NCBI RefSeq assembly: GCF_001426645.1
Contig: NZ_LMEX01000002.1
Coordinates: 206,322 to 270,321, forward strand
DNA length: 64,000 bases
Reading direction: 5' to 3'
Origin: Rhodanobacter sp. Root480
GTDB taxonomy: Bacteria > Pseudomonadota > Gammaproteobacteria > Xanthomonadales > Rhodanobacteraceae
The notes under the pieces are model-generated. The model had not been told where the DNA came from, did no database searches, and saw nothing but the letters and a program-made list of their open reading frames with translations. Every line of letters starts with the position of its first letter. Position 1 is the first letter of the stretch. Positions 43,927 to 53,625 of the stretch are shown here, one piece after another. The position numbers and the translations under genes were made by a program.

Positions 43927-46329
43927 TCAATTCCGGTACGGATCAGCGGGGTTCGAGGGGGCAGTGGGAGCAACCGGTGCCGCCGGGGCGGCCGGGGCGC
44001 CGGGCGCGCCGTTGGGGGTGGGCTGACCGACACCGAACAGGCCTTGCACGGTTTCCCAGGCGCAGCCATCGACATCAGCGGACAGGCTGCCGGCCACCAC
44101 CGGCACCTGTTGCGCGCCAGCGCATTGCGGATCGGTGCGGCGGCCGCTGGTCGGGTTGATCCAGGCCATCTCCAGGCCGCTGCCCGGTGCGCTGGACAAC
44201 GGCCGGGTGGGCAGCTTGGCGAACAGCTCGCGCCACGCACGCAAGGCACCGGTGGAACCGAACAGGCCGGCCGGCTTGTTGTCGTCGCGGCCCATCCAGA
44301 ACACCGCCAGGTGTTCGCCGGTGTAGCCGGCAAACCAGCTGTCGCGCAGGTCGTTGCTGGTACCGGTCTTGCCGGCGGCGTGCAGCCACGCCAGCCCCGA
44401 ATTGCCGATCGAATGCGCGGTGCCGTACACCGCCACCTGCTGCAACGCCCAGGTGGTCAACCGCACCGCGCTCTGGTATTCGCCGTCGCCGGGCTGCACT
44501 TGATAGCGCTTGATCGTGCGGCCGTTGCCGTCGAGCACGCCGCTGACGGCAACCAGCGGCAGCGCGTGGCCGTCGGCGGCCAGGTACTGGTAAAGATGGG
44601 TGACCTGCAGCGGCGAAAGATCCAGCGCACCAAGCAGCAACGACGGGCTGGGGTTGACGCCGGTCAGCCCGAACGACTGCAGGAACGACCTGATCCGCGG
44701 CAGCCCCAGCGCCATGCCGAGGTGGATGGTGGCCAGATTCCACGACTTCGCCAGCGCATCCACCATCGGCACCATGCCGTGGCTCTGGTTGTCGTCGTTC
44801 TGCGGGTTCCAGACGGTGCCATTGGGCTGGCGCAGCGAGATCGGGCCGTCATCCAGCAAGGTGGCCAGGTTCCAGCGCTCGGGCTGGGTCAGGGCCACCA
44901 GATAGATGAACGGCTTGATCGTGGAGCCGATCTGCCGGCGCGCATCCAGCGCCCGGTTGAAGCCCTGCGCGCCCGGCCGCTTGTCGCCCACCACGGCCAG
45001 CACGTTGCCGGTTTGCGCACTGGTCACCACCGCCGCCGCCTGCACCGCCTCGCCCCGCTTGCCCAGCGCCTTCACCGTGCTGCTGATCGCCTGCTCGGTG
45101 TAGATCTGCGCCGCCGGGTCGAGCGTGGTGAACACCGACAGATGGCCGCCGCGCAGCGTTTCGTCATCGAAGTCGCTGGTGATCTGCTCGCGCACCAGTT
45201 GCATGAAAGCCGGGAAACGGTTGTGCGGCAGCTGGCCGTTCTTGATCACGTCCAGCGGCGCCGCCTGCGCCGCATTGGCCTGTGCACCGGTCAGCAAACC
45301 GGTGGTCTCGAACTCCTGCAGCACAAGATTCCGGCGCGCCAGCGCACGCTCGGGATAGCGGCGCGGGTCGTAATAGCTGGGGCCTTTCACCAGGCCCACC
45401 AGCATCGCGATCTCCTGCGGCCGCAGCGCTTCCAGTCGGCGCCCGAAATAGAACTCCGACGCGGCCGCGAAACCGTGCACCGCCTGGTCGCCCTGCTGGC
45501 CGAGGAAAACCTCGTTGATGTACGCCTCCAGGATCCGACCCTTGCTGTAGTGCAGCTCGATCAGCACCGACATCAACGCTTCGTTGATCTTGCGGGTGAA
45601 GCTGCGCTCGCGGGTGAGGAACAGGTTGCGCACCAGTTGCTGGGTCAGCGTGGACGCGCCCTGCACCGTGCGACCGGCGCGCAGGTTGGCGAACGCCGCC
45701 CGCGCGATGGCCGAGAAATCGACGCCGATGTTGTGCTTGAAATCACGGTCTTCCACCGCCTGCAAGCCGCTGACCAGCAGCGGCGGCACATCGGCCAGAT
45801 GCACGATGCGCCGCTCCACCTGGCTGGCGCCGTACAACGTGGCGATGCGCGCGGGGTCGAGATGCGCGATGGCCATCGCCTTGTCGCTGGCCGCGTCGGT
45901 GACCGAACGCACCTCGCCCTTGCCCAGGGTCACCTCGATCCGCTTCGGCAACTCGCCGCCGGCCGGGCCGGCGTAACCGCGCGAGGCGATGGTGTAGCGC
46001 GATCCGTCCTTGACCCAGCTACCGGGCAAGTTGCCGCGGTCGCCACGGCGGTAGCCGGCAAAGGTCAGCTCCAGCTCCAGCGCGGCAGGCGTCATCGGCA
46101 CGCCCGCGGCCAGCGGCAGCGGCCGCGCGTACACCCGCGTGGGCACCGCGAACACCAGGTCGTTGAAACGCTCCTGCACACGCTTGTTCAACACCAGCAT
46201 GTACGGCAGCACGAAACCCACCAGCAGGCCCATGCCGATCCAGAACGGGATGCGCAGCCACGGCCACGTGCGGCGCGCCAGGGAACGGGTACGGGTCAGG
46301 AAGGCCAACGGCGGGGAGTCCTCGATCAA
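43927..46329 (-). CDS. mrcB: Penicillin-binding protein 1B
   Basis: 800 residues from a TTG start; a TGA lies four codons upstream, so no earlier start exists. Bifunctional class A PBP: one membrane anchor (FWIGMGLLVGFVLPYMLVLN), UB2H-like domain, glycosyltransferase domain with AVEDRDFKHNIGVD and GASTLTQQLVRNLFL, and transpeptidase with the active Ser in RQIGSTIKPFIYLVAL, SWN in LAKSWNLATI and KTGTSNDLRDSWFAGYTG. The C-terminus has an Ala/Pro/Gly-rich tail (GAPGAPAAPAAPVAPTAP). Coupled to a TPR lipoprotein downstream. Confidence 0.95.
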   Translation of the reverse strand: MIEDSPPLAFLTRTRSLARRTWPWLRIPFWIGMGLLVGFVLPYMLVLNKRVQERFNDLVFAVPTRVYARPLPLAAGVPMTPAALELELTFAGYRRGDRGNLPGSWVKDGSRYTIASRGYAGPAGGELPKRIEVTLGKGEVRSVTDAASDKAMAIAHLDPARIATLYGASQVERRIVHLADVPPLLVSGLQAVEDRDFKHNIGVDFSAIARAAFANLRAGRTVQGASTLTQQLVRNLFLTRERSFTRKINEALMSVLIELHYSKGRILEAYINEVFLGQQGDQAVHGFAAASEFYFGRRLEALRPQEIAMLVGLVKGPSYYDPRRYPERALARRNLVLQEFETTGLLTGAQANAAQAAPLDVIKNGQLPHNRFPAFMQLVREQITSDFDDETLRGGHLSVFTTLDPAAQIYTEQAISSTVKALGKRGEAVQAAAVVTSAQTGNVLAVVGDKRPGAQGFNRALDARRQIGSTIKPFIYLVALTQPERWNLATLLDDGPISLRQPNGTVWNPQNDDNQSHGMVPMVDALAKSWNLATIHLGMALGLPRIRSFLQSFGLTGVNPSPSLLLGALDLSPLQVTHLYQYLAADGHALPLVAVSGVLDGNGRTIKRYQVQPGDGEYQSAVRLTTWALQQVAVYGTAHSIGNSGLAWLHAAGKTGTSNDLRDSWFAGYTGEHLAVFWMGRDDNKPAGLFGSTGALRAWRELFAKLPTRPLSSAPGSGLEMAWINPTSGRRTDPQCAGAQQVPVVAGSLSADVDGCAWETVQGLFGVGQPTPNGAPGAPAAPAAPVAPTAPSNPADPYRN

Positions 46330-46449
46330 ATGCGTCGATCATAGGGCCTGCTACCCGAGGCGCATATGAATGGTGCGGGTATTTTGCGGGCAAAACGCGG
46401 TCATCGCGGCGAATGTTGGGGTGACCATCAATAATGTGGGGGCGACTCC

Positions 46450-46527
46450 TGTGGGAGCGACTTCAGTCGCGATGCTCTTGCTTTGGAGCTCCAGAACAGA
46501 AGCATCGCGACTGAAGTCGCTCCTACA
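46450..46527. repeat. REP-like palindrome, TGTAGGAGCG family, copy 4
   Basis: Arms TGTGGGAGCGACTTCAGTCG and CGACTGAAGTCGCTCCTACA with a ~25-nt loop that contains GGAGCTCC. It lies upstream of mrcB and downstream of the epimerase gene, both on the minus strand. Confidence 0.88.
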
Positions 46528-46561
46528 TGTCCTCGTACAACCCCGCCGCTCGGGCCTGGCG

Positions 46562-47404
46562 TCACTGGCCAGCCGGAAACCACATCGACGGATCGGGATC
46601 GAATGCGCGGGGGTGGATGCCGAGCAGGTAATGCAACTCGCTGTTGTCGGCGATCAGGTCGGTGTCCAGCCGGTTCAGCGGCCCGCGCAGGCGCGGCAAG
46701 GCGCTGGCGCATGCACGCAACAAACCGCCGGGCAGCGGCAGCGGCAAGGTGGCGCACGGCTGGCTGCGGCGCACGCGGCGGAACATCTCGACAAAAGACA
46801 GGCGCTCGCCGCCGCCGATCGGCAGGATGCGGCCGGCAACCGCCGGGCAAGCCAGCGCCGCCACCACGGCCTGGGCAATGTCGTCCGCGTGCACCGGCTG
46901 GCGCAGGCCATGCCCGCCGGGCAGCGGGAAAACCCGCAGGCGGCGGGCGCGGCGGGCGATTGGTGTCAGGCTCTTGTCCAGGCCCGCGCCATAGATCAGC
47001 GTGGGCCGCAGCACGGTCCAGGCGCAGCCATGACGGGCACAGGCGGCCGCCAGCGCCGACTCGCCATCGCGCAGCAACTGCGAGATGGCGCGCTCGGCCG
47101 GTACCGCCGAATCACGCTTGGTCTCGGCGCTCATCGAGCTGGTGGCGATCACTCGCGGCGCGCCTTCCAGCGGCGTGGCCGCCAGCCAGTCCGCGAACGG
47201 TTGCAACGGGCCGAAGCTGATGATCGCCGACAGCGCCGGCAATGTGGGCACCTGGTCGGGAAGCTGGCCGTGCAGCCAGGTCACGCCAGGCTGCTCCGGT
47301 CGCGGTTGCCGGCTCAGGGAAATGATCGACTCGCCGCGCTCCAGCAGCCGCGGCAACAGGAAATGGCCGATCTGGCTGCTGCCACCGAACACCAGGATCG
47401 TCAT
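46562..47404 (-). CDS. NAD(P)-binding epimerase/dehydratase family protein
   Basis: 280 residues, N-terminal dinucleotide site TILVFGGSSQIGHFLLPRLL. Atypical extended SDR: RVIATSSMSAETKRDSAVPA, VLRPTLIYGAGLDKSLTPIA and RQPVHADDIAQAVVAALACP follow the usual layout, but the YxxxK catalytic motif is not evident where expected, so it may be a regulator or act on an unusual substrate. No operon partner with a clear pathway. Confidence 0.82.
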   Translation of the reverse strand: MTILVFGGSSQIGHFLLPRLLERGESIISLSRQPRPEQPGVTWLHGQLPDQVPTLPALSAIISFGPLQPFADWLAATPLEGAPRVIATSSMSAETKRDSAVPAERAISQLLRDGESALAAACARHGCAWTVLRPTLIYGAGLDKSLTPIARRARRLRVFPLPGGHGLRQPVHADDIAQAVVAALACPAVAGRILPIGGGERLSFVEMFRRVRRSQPCATLPLPLPGGLLRACASALPRLRGPLNRLDTDLIADNSELHYLLGIHPRAFDPDPSMWFPAGQ

Positions 47405-47492
47405 GGCGCGCTCGATGGGCGACTGACCAGCGCACGACGCCAGCCTGACGCTGCGCCGTACCCGGTCGTGGATTGGATGCCGCCAGCAGGGC

Positions 47493-49208
47493 TCACGGAC
47501 CGCCCTGCAAACGGACGGCCATATCCTGCACCCGCGCGCTGTCGGGCGTGAGTTTGCGGGCGCGATTCAGCGATTGGGCAGCGCCCACGCGATCGCCGCT
47601 GGCCAGCTGGCGGTCGGCCTGATCGAGCCACGCGCCGGCCAGTCGATTGGCCAGCGCGCCCTGCGCGGGGTCGCCCGGTGCCAGCTCGGCCAGGTTCGCC
47701 AGCATGTCGGTGGCCTGGCCCAGCTGGCCGGCGGCCAGCGCCTGGTTGAACCGCTGCTCCACCTGCACCGGCAAGGCCTGCAAACCACGGCGCGCCTCGA
47801 CGTTGTTGCCATCGATGGCCAGTGCCTGGCGATACAGGTCGTAGGCGCTGCCACCTGGCGGCAGCATGATGTCGCCGCGCGTGGCAGCCGCCTGCGCGCC
47901 TTGCAGCAACTGGGTGATCTGCGCCTGCTGGGCGGCCGACAAGGTTGGCGATACCAGCCCCGCATCATCCGGCGCGGCCGCGGCGGTTGGCGTGGCCTTC
48001 TCGTCCGGCGACGACGTGGCGGCAGTGGCCGCGTCGATACGTGCCCGCGCCGCGGCGAGATCGGCGGATTTGGGGGCCAGCGCCGCTGCCTGGTCGAGCA
48101 GGCCGGCGGCCTGGCTGCGGTCGCCCGCTTCGATCGCGGCGTTGGCGCGCACGATCATCGCCTGCGCCACCATGCCGAGGCCGGCATGCGCCTCGCGGCT
48201 GTCGGGATCAATCGCCAGCGCCGCCTTGAAATGCGCCAGTGCGGTGTCGTCGCCGGCACCGCTGACGCGGCCCTCGGCGAGCGCGGCGCGACCCTGCTTG
48301 ATCGCCTCGTCCAGCGCCTCGGTGTTTTGCTGGCGCTGCTGCGCCTGCTGCGCGCGCAAGGCAGGCAAGGCGCCGTGGTTGGGTTGCAGCGCAGCCAGCC
48401 GATCGATCAGCGCGGCGGCTTCACTGTCCTGCTTCGTATCGAGCGCCTTGCGCGCCTGCTCGGCAAGCGCGTCGCCGACCTGGTTGAGGCCGTGGGCGGC
48501 GACTGCATTGCCGGGGTTGGCGCGCAGCATTTTCTGGTACAGCGCACCGGCGCCCTGCTCGCCATCCAGCTGGCCGGCGGCAAAGGCCTGGCGCGCGCGA
48601 TCGACGAGATCATCGGTCGGCAAGTGCGCCGCGCGGGCTTTATCGATGGCGCGGTCGAGCCGGTCGATGTCGCTGCCGCCACCCAGCAGCTGGCGCGCCA
48701 CGGCGGCGTGCTGCGCGGCCTGGTCGAGCTGGCCGGCCTGCAACGCCGTATCGCCTTGCGACAGTTCGGCGCGACCGACCTGATGCAGGCCGTTGCGCGC
48801 GGCATCGTTGTCCGGCTCCAGCGCCACGGCGGCCTGGTACAGCTCGCGGGCACTGGTACCATCCTGGCCGTCCAGACGTCCATCCTGCAACGCCTGTTGC
48901 GCCCGGCTCAGCACGTCGTTCAACTCGGTGCGCGGCAGCATGCCGCGCAGGTCGTTCTGCTTGAACCAGACGGTGGCGATCAGCGCCACGAACACCAGCA
49001 GCAACAAGGCCATCAGCCAGCCGCGGTGGCCGGACTCCGACCGCGGTGCGCGGGTACGGGGGCGCGACACGCGCGGCTCCACCGTCACCTGCGGCAATCC
49101 GTCGGATGCCGGCGCGGGCGCCGGCGCATCCATCCGGTCGATATCGCCGAGCGTAGGCTCGGTGCGACCGCGCGGATCGTTTTCGTGGTTTTCCCTGTTT
49201 CCGCTCAT
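47493..49208 (-). CDS. Membrane-anchored periplasmic TPR protein
   Basis: 571 residues. The cytosolic N-terminus (~60 residues, Pro-rich) precedes one membrane helix (GWLMALLLLVFVALIATVWF) and a long periplasmic array of tetratricopeptide-like helices, for example ELYQAAVALEPDNDAARNGL, LYQKMLRANPGNAVAAHGLN, HFKAALAIDPDSREAHAGLG and LYRQALAIDGNNVEARRGLQ. Repeats recur about every 70-100 residues. Likely a scaffold; partner unknown. Neighbours relA and the epimerase give no functional clue. Confidence 0.82.
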   Translation of the reverse strand: MSGNRENHENDPRGRTEPTLGDIDRMDAPAPAPASDGLPQVTVEPRVSRPRTRAPRSESGHRGWLMALLLLVFVALIATVWFKQNDLRGMLPRTELNDVLSRAQQALQDGRLDGQDGTSARELYQAAVALEPDNDAARNGLHQVGRAELSQGDTALQAGQLDQAAQHAAVARQLLGGGSDIDRLDRAIDKARAAHLPTDDLVDRARQAFAAGQLDGEQGAGALYQKMLRANPGNAVAAHGLNQVGDALAEQARKALDTKQDSEAAALIDRLAALQPNHGALPALRAQQAQQRQQNTEALDEAIKQGRAALAEGRVSGAGDDTALAHFKAALAIDPDSREAHAGLGMVAQAMIVRANAAIEAGDRSQAAGLLDQAAALAPKSADLAAARARIDAATAATSSPDEKATPTAAAAPDDAGLVSPTLSAAQQAQITQLLQGAQAAATRGDIMLPPGGSAYDLYRQALAIDGNNVEARRGLQALPVQVEQRFNQALAAGQLGQATDMLANLAELAPGDPAQGALANRLAGAWLDQADRQLASGDRVGAAQSLNRARKLTPDSARVQDMAVRLQGGP

Positions 49209-49293
49209 GGGCCCATCGTCCGGAACAACTGGCGCAGCTTAACATCGGCCCGACGACACCCCGGGGTTGCGGGCGCCGGTATTGCAGGTGGAT

Positions 49294-51438
49294 TCAGCCG
49301 ACGCCCACGCGGCGCGCGTCGATCACGTTGGGCAGCGCCTGCAGCTTGGCCAGCAGGATCGACAACTGCTCGTAATCCCGCACGCGCAGGGTGAAGCGCA
49401 TTTCCACCTCGCCGGTGTGCACGAACAGCCGGCTGGACGAGGCGATGATGTGGGTGTTGGCGTTGCTGATCACGCTGGTGATGTCTTTCTGCAGACCCTT
49501 GCGGTCATAGCCGCGCACTTCGATGTCGACCTCGTACGCCTGCGCCGACGCGGTACCCCAGTTCACCTCGATCACCCGATCCGGATCGCGCCGCGCCAGC
49601 CGCGCCAGGCTGGCGCAATCGGCCCGGTGCACCGATACGCCGCGGCCGCGGGTGATGAAGCCGCGCACCGGATCGCCCGGCAGCGGCTGGCAGCAGCGTG
49701 CCAGCGTGGTCAGCAGGTTGCCGATGCCCTGGATGCTGAGCGCGCTGTGATCGAGCGTGGCGTGGCGCGACGCCACCGGCGTGGCCGATTGGGTGACGAG
49801 CGGCGCCGGTGGTTGCGCCGCCTCCTGCAAGACGCGGGTGAGCTGGCCGGGCGTGACTTCGCCCAGCGCCACCGCCACCAGCAGGTCGTCCGGCGTTTTC
49901 AGGTTGAAATGGGCGGGCAGTTTCGCCACGTCGGCGGCGGAAACGGCAGGCAGCGCCATGCGCTTCAGCTCACGCTCGAACATGGCGCGGCCGGCCGCCA
50001 CGTTGGCGTCGTGCGCCAGCTTGCGAAACCACACGCGCACCTTGTCGCGCGCCCGCGAGGTGTTGAGATAACCGTGATGCACCGACAGCCAGTCGCGGCT
50101 GGGCTCGGCAATCTTGGTGGTGAGAATCTCCACCCGGTCGCCACTCTGCGGCTGGAACGTCAGCGACACGATGCGGCCGTTGACCTTGGCGCCGCGGCAG
50201 CGGTGTCCCACCTCGGTATGCACGTGGTAGGCGAAATCCAGCACGGTGGCGCCGTGCGGCATGTCGAACACCTCGCCCTTGGGCGTCAGCAGGTAGACGC
50301 GGTCTTCCAGCAATTCGGTGTGCAGGTCGGCGGCGAGTTTGCTGTCGTCCTCGCCGCGTGCGTCGAGCAGCTTGCGCATCCAGGCGATCTTGGCCTCGAA
50401 CTCGGCGTCGGCGCTGCCGCCCTCCTTGTAGCGCCAGTGCGCGGCCACGCCCAGCTCGTTGGCGCGATGCATCTCGTGGGTGCGGATCTGCACTTCCAGC
50501 GTCTTGCCCGACGGGCCCAGCACGGCGGTGTGCAGCGACTGGTAGCCGTTGCCCTTGGGCCGCGCGATGTAGTCGTCGAACTCGCCTGGCAGGTGCGGCC
50601 AGCGCGCATGCACCACGCCCAGCGCGGCATAGCAGTCGGACACGCTGTCCACCAGCACGCGCACCGCGCGGATGTCGTACAGGTCGGAAAACTCCAGCGC
50701 CTTGCGCTGCATTTTTTTCCAGATGGAATAGATGTGCTTGGGTCGCCCGGCCAGCTCGGCATGGATGCCGGCGGCCTCAAGGTCGTGCTGCAGTTCGTCC
50801 AGCGACTGGCGGATGAACGCCTCGCGATCGGCGCGGCGTTCGTCCAGCAACTTGGCGATGCGGCGGTAGGTGTCCGGTTGCAGGTAACGGAACGCCAGAT
50901 CCTCCAGCTCCCACTTCAGTTGCCAGATACCGAGCCGGTTGGCCAGCGGTGCATGGATGTCGCGGGTGAGCCGGGCCAGCGCGGCGGCCTCCTCGGCTGG
51001 CCACGCCACGGCAGCGCGCATCCGCGCCAGCTGCCGCGCCAGCAGGATGAACACCACGCGCAGGTCGCGGATGATCGCCAGCAGCAGCCGGCGCAAACCT
51101 TCGGCCGCCCGTTCCGGCGTGCGCTTCTGCGCATGCAGCGCCCATACCTGCTCGGCCGCCTGCTGGCCGGCCACCAGCCGTTGCACGTCGGCCGGCAGCG
51201 ATTCGCTGCGGGCAGTCCATACCGCCGGCGCCACCCGCGCCAGCTCGAACCACAGCGCCGCCGCCAGCGTCTGCGCATCGCAGCCGAGCATGTCCAGCAG
51301 ATCCAGCACATCGGCGCAGCCGGCCTCGTCCAGCGGCTGCCCGGCGCAGGCATCCAGTGCGTCGGCCAGCAGCGGCGACAACGCCGTGGCGCGATCGCGC
51401 CAGCGATTCAGGCTGGAAGGTTGGGCGGCACGAACCAT
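49294..51438 (-). CDS. relA: GTP pyrophosphokinase (RelA)
   Basis: 714 residues from MVRAAQPSSLNRWRDRATAL. Makes (p)ppGpp on stalled ribosomes. The N-terminal pseudo-hydrolase region lacks the HDxxED motif of SpoT (the helix reads LLLAIIRDLRVVFILLARQL), so it is synthetase-only. The synthetase domain has AGRPKHIYSIWKKMQRKALE, DLYDIRAVRVLV and ARPKGNGYQSLHTAV. TGS (DRVYLLTPKGEVFDMPHGAT), zinc-finger-like and C-terminal ACT domains (RFTLRVRDYEQLSILLAKLQ) follow. Normal length for RelA. Confidence 0.95.
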   Translation of the reverse strand: MVRAAQPSSLNRWRDRATALSPLLADALDACAGQPLDEAGCADVLDLLDMLGCDAQTLAAALWFELARVAPAVWTARSESLPADVQRLVAGQQAAEQVWALHAQKRTPERAAEGLRRLLLAIIRDLRVVFILLARQLARMRAAVAWPAEEAAALARLTRDIHAPLANRLGIWQLKWELEDLAFRYLQPDTYRRIAKLLDERRADREAFIRQSLDELQHDLEAAGIHAELAGRPKHIYSIWKKMQRKALEFSDLYDIRAVRVLVDSVSDCYAALGVVHARWPHLPGEFDDYIARPKGNGYQSLHTAVLGPSGKTLEVQIRTHEMHRANELGVAAHWRYKEGGSADAEFEAKIAWMRKLLDARGEDDSKLAADLHTELLEDRVYLLTPKGEVFDMPHGATVLDFAYHVHTEVGHRCRGAKVNGRIVSLTFQPQSGDRVEILTTKIAEPSRDWLSVHHGYLNTSRARDKVRVWFRKLAHDANVAAGRAMFERELKRMALPAVSAADVAKLPAHFNLKTPDDLLVAVALGEVTPGQLTRVLQEAAQPPAPLVTQSATPVASRHATLDHSALSIQGIGNLLTTLARCCQPLPGDPVRGFITRGRGVSVHRADCASLARLARRDPDRVIEVNWGTASAQAYEVDIEVRGYDRKGLQKDITSVISNANTHIIASSSRLFVHTGEVEMRFTLRVRDYEQLSILLAKLQALPNVIDARRVGVG

Positions 51439-51496
51439 GATGGGGAATGTTCCAGGCGACGCTTCATTCTAGGACACGGCGAGCGCCAGCCCCGTG

Positions 51497-51733
51497 TCAG
51501 CCAGGCTGACCGAGAAACGCCCGCACCGCAGCGGCATCGAACGGCCAGTCCAGCTCGCGATCGGCGCGGTTGTCGCGCAGCACCGGGACGCGCACGCCAT
51601 AGCGCGCTTCCAGCTCGGCCGAATCGTCCACCCACGCGCTGTCGAAGTCCGGCGCGCGCGCCTCGGCCAGCACCGCCAGGGCCAGGTCGCAGAGATGGCA
51701 GTAGTCGCGCTGGTACAGGATCAGGTCGGGCAT
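51497..51733 (-). CDS. Glutaredoxin-like thioredoxin-fold protein
   Basis: 78 residues with CxxC in LYQRDYCHLCDLALAVLAEA and the cis-Pro in RYGVRVPVLRDN. This is the small DUF836/glutaredoxin-like family. Immediately upstream of relA on the same strand (58 bp) and divergent from sdaA. Confidence 0.88.
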   Translation of the reverse strand: MPDLILYQRDYCHLCDLALAVLAEARAPDFDSAWVDDSAELEARYGVRVPVLRDNRADRELDWPFDAAAVRAFLGQPG

Positions 51734-51805
51734 GCTTTTCGGCAGGGGCTGCGTTCAAGGGGGCCCGCGTAGAATAGCGCGCACCTTTCCTCCCTCGGCA
51801 GCCAC

Positions 51806-53188
<1,383 letters not shown>

Positions 53189-53231
53189 TGACGGACGCGG
53201 CCGTGTGCCTGCGTGAGCCGTTGCCCTACCA

Positions 53232-53270
53232 ACCCTTCGACTTCGCCGCTGCGCGGCTACGCTCAGGGTG
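53232..53270. repeat. Short palindromic repeat after sdaA
   Basis: ACCCTTCGACTTCGCCGCTG ... CGGCTACGCTCAGGGT: the ends ACCCT/AGGGT and inner CGCCGCTGCGCGGC can pair. This CCTTCGACT...GCTCAGGGTGAAC type is a common interspersed repeat in Xanthomonadales (recalled). It lies between convergent sdaA and the DUF3325 gene and may help stop transcription. Confidence 0.6.
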
Positions 53271-53304
53271 AACAGGGCCGGGTGCGTCATCCCATGAAGT
53301 CGCG

Positions 53305-53625
53305 TCACACCCACGGCGCCAGCACGCGCAACCAGCGCGGACGCCAGGCCAGGGTGAAGGCAACCAGCAGGGCGGCCCCCGTCGAGGCCATCACCCAGAC
53401 CAGGACCGCCATGGAGGCGTGGTCCGCGCCCAGACACAAGGCCAGCGCGGCGACGATGCTCGCCGCACCAAGCCATCGCAGCAGACGGGCCATGGCCGAC
53501 GAGGGAGTGCGCCCCCACACTTGCTGCGCATGCACCGGCATCGACCCGGCCAGCCAGCCCATGCCGGCCACGCTGGCAAGCCATGCCGCCAGCAACAGAC
53601 AGGTCGCGAGCGCGGCTTCAGACAC
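53305..53625 (-). CDS. DUF3325 family membrane protein
   Basis: 106 residues from a GTG that overlaps the PepSY stop by 8 nt. Three hydrophobic segments (ATCLLLAAWLASVAGMGWLA, GAASIVAALALCLGADHAS, AVLVWVMASTGAALLVAFTL). Small partner protein found at the end of TonB-receptor/PepSY iron operons; no direct function known. Confidence 0.82.
   Translation of the reverse strand: MSEAALATCLLLAAWLASVAGMGWLAGSMPVHAQQVWGRTPSSAMARLLRWLGAASIVAALALCLGADHASMAVLVWVMASTGAALLVAFTLAWRPRWLRVLAPWV

Noticed and set aside
43831..51777. Two >830-codon plus-strand ORFs over mrcB and relA
   Set aside because: Opposite strand to well-conserved enzymes with all catalytic motifs; shadow composition.
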